DNA of 64,000 nt from Apostichopus japonicus (taxonomy: Eukaryota; Echinodermata; Holothuroidea; Aspidochirotida; Stichopodidae). The notes under the pieces are model-generated. The model was not told the origin of the DNA. It saw only the letters and a list, made by a program, of their open reading frames with translations, and did not search any database. The position numbers and the translations under genes are program-made. Location of the stretch: contig NC_092567.1 in assembly GCF_037975245.1 (NCBI RefSeq), positions 16,177,876-16,241,875 of the forward strand, read 5' to 3'. This document shows, piece by piece, positions 62,561 to 64,000 of this stretch; positions within the stretch are counted from its first letter, which is position 1; every line of letters starts with the position of its first letter.

Positions 62561-63400
62561 AATTGACTAGTTAGAAAAAAATTGATCGAGCAAAAGCGTG
62601 GGAGCCCAGATGAACTGCGCTTACGGTGGTGTTACACGGAAATATTCGGGCATCATGATGCTAAATAAAGAAAATCATAGAATTGTCGGGCAAAAATTTG
62701 AAAAAGATTCGGGCAAGCTACTGCATATATATATTCATATTTCATATATATTCAATGTATGTGTGGCTAAATGTGTAAGACTGCATTGACTCCTTACATA
62801 AGTTCTCATTCTGGACACTCAAAGAGTAGACTTCAGAAATAAGAGATCTGCCAAGCAAGATGATATACCAAACTGGAATTGGTCTAAAGTCCGAGTGCAG
62901 AAAACTGGACTCGAATACTATAAACGTGTGGGTATTACACATTTCTTTGTGGGTATACTGTACGGGTGGGATCTACATTAAATACGTGTTTGTTGCCACA
63001 TTGTTCAGTTCAGTGGTGTTGTTATTGTTTGTTGTGTAGGGCAATCAATCTTGTAAAGCTTTATACAACAGACACATCCCTACCTGTGATTCATTGATTA
63101 ACGGTAAACTGTAACCGTAGGTGCTTTTTTGTTTTTTAAATTATGTGTTGCAACTTACCAGGTAGAAACAATTAAACACAAGAACCCTGTGATACAACAA
63201 ATTTGAACACATTGTTAGTAACAGATGATGAAGCCGCAAATGAAAGTATGAGTTCATGTATAAGAATTCAAAATAATAACAATTTTGGAAGCTAGGAAAG
63301 TTTTAAAGAAAATGGTTACACATCTCTAAAAGAGTAATGGCGTTCCGTTATAACAATTCCTCATTCATATAAACACTTAATAGACATGCCGTTTTACCTG
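62560..63400. other. No gene recognised
   Basis: No supported exon or element. Confidence 0.35.
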
Positions 63401-63539
63401 CAACTTTAAACCAGGGAGTTGAAAAAAATATTCATCTGTTTGCACAAATCGTAGATACAACCCTCAGTGTCAACGTGTAAATTGTGTAAACAAGAGTACA
63501 ACGACACAGGATTCGGTATTTGAGCAGGTTTCCAATAAC

Positions 63540-63860
63540 ATGTTTTCGTACTTTTTGGAATAATATCTTTCTTTCTTTCTGTAAAAAAAACGCAACTTCT
63601 CAAAAGAACCAACATTTCTTCCAATCCTTTGTATATTGAATTTGTTTCAAAACAAGTAAATGATAACAATCAACAGCAAAGTAGAAGGTTAAAAACACTC
63701 CCCGGCGTTACAAAGAAGTTTCATGCTGAAAGCAGTCAATGATGCGTTTCCAAATTTCCTGTGATTTGTTTTGCTAATAGTCCTTACCATTGTCTGCAAA
63801 GATTTTTGCATTTATCGTGCTCAATTTACACAACGTATTTTGTTTAAATAACTTATTTAT
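63540..63860 (+). repeat. Third copy of the block edge seen at 4.2-5.1 kb
   Basis: Blocks in the same order as 4210-5130: aatatctttctttc, cacaacttct-like, cctttgtat, gaatttgttt, gtttccaaatttcc, gctaatagtcctta, gtctgcaa and tttttgcat. This suggests that a further copy of the locus starts at the right edge. Confidence 0.6.
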
Positions 63861-64000
63861 ATAGCGCATTATACCGACGGTCTCAATGCAACTAATAATG
63901 TAACGTTGCTGTCAATAGGCGTACGAGGCGGGGGGCAGACTGCCCCCCTAGACTGACCCCCCCCCCCCAAATTTCCAGAGGACAAGAAATTCGGGCAAAA

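Overview
This window reads as AT-rich nuclear DNA of an animal. Genes are split by GT-AG introns. There are long (TA)n tracts, tRNA-derived SINEs, LINE and Penelope-like fragments, and MITEs. Nothing looks bacterial. The gene families (GIMAP/AIG1 GTPases, a death-fold domain) and motifs such as taggcctaacgtta suggest a marine invertebrate, perhaps an echinoderm. That assignment is an impression, not a proof. Only two genes are well supported, plus fragments of a few others. Most of the window is intronic, intergenic or repeat sequence.

Layout. 1-5 kb: an isolated TATA/initiator promoter and poly(A) signal around an LTR-retroelement-like remnant. 5-10 kb: an old copy of a promoter-plus-5'-exon module, a decayed second copy and a flank. 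9.9-10.6 kb: the 3' end of a Penelope-like element (GIY-YIG endonuclease remains) followed by a hammerhead-ribozyme-like core. 10.9-12.0 kb: module 'D'. 12-16.7 kb: no gene seen. 16.7-28.0 kb: a tandem array of roughly 2-kb units. The best units carry a TATA box, a predicted cap site exactly 33 bp downstream, and a 112-bp 5' exon ending in a strong GTAAGT donor. 28.0-28.8 kb: second copy of the flank seen at 8.9-9.9 kb. 30.9-33.0 kb: a GIMAP/AIG1-like gene whose P-loop lysine is gone, with a hydrophobic C-terminus. 37.3-41.7 kb: a second GIMAP-like gene with an intact P-loop and an N-terminal death-fold (DED-like) exon. 43.9-44.3 kb: a palindromic short-unit satellite. 44.9-46.4 kb: second copy of module D. 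46.7-47.6 kb: the last two exons of a minus-strand single-pass membrane protein. 53.2-58.0 kb: a TA-flanked inverted-repeat element holding a TTAA-flanked MITE and a SINE. 61.2-62.6 kb: a repeat cluster. From about 63.5 kb the sequence matches 4.2-5.1 kb again, so another copy of the locus may begin at the right edge.

How it may work together (inference). The two GIMAP-like genes share phase and intron position and lie head-to-tail, so they are tandem paralogues. One looks like a competent GTPase joined to a death-fold adaptor. The other looks like a nucleotide-binding-dead, membrane-anchored partner. The promoter array lies upstream and on the same strand as the dead paralogue and may supply alternative non-coding first exons. 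The order promoter module - flank - D occurs once without GIMAP genes (5-12 kb) and once with them (26-46 kb), which suggests block duplication with gene gain or loss.
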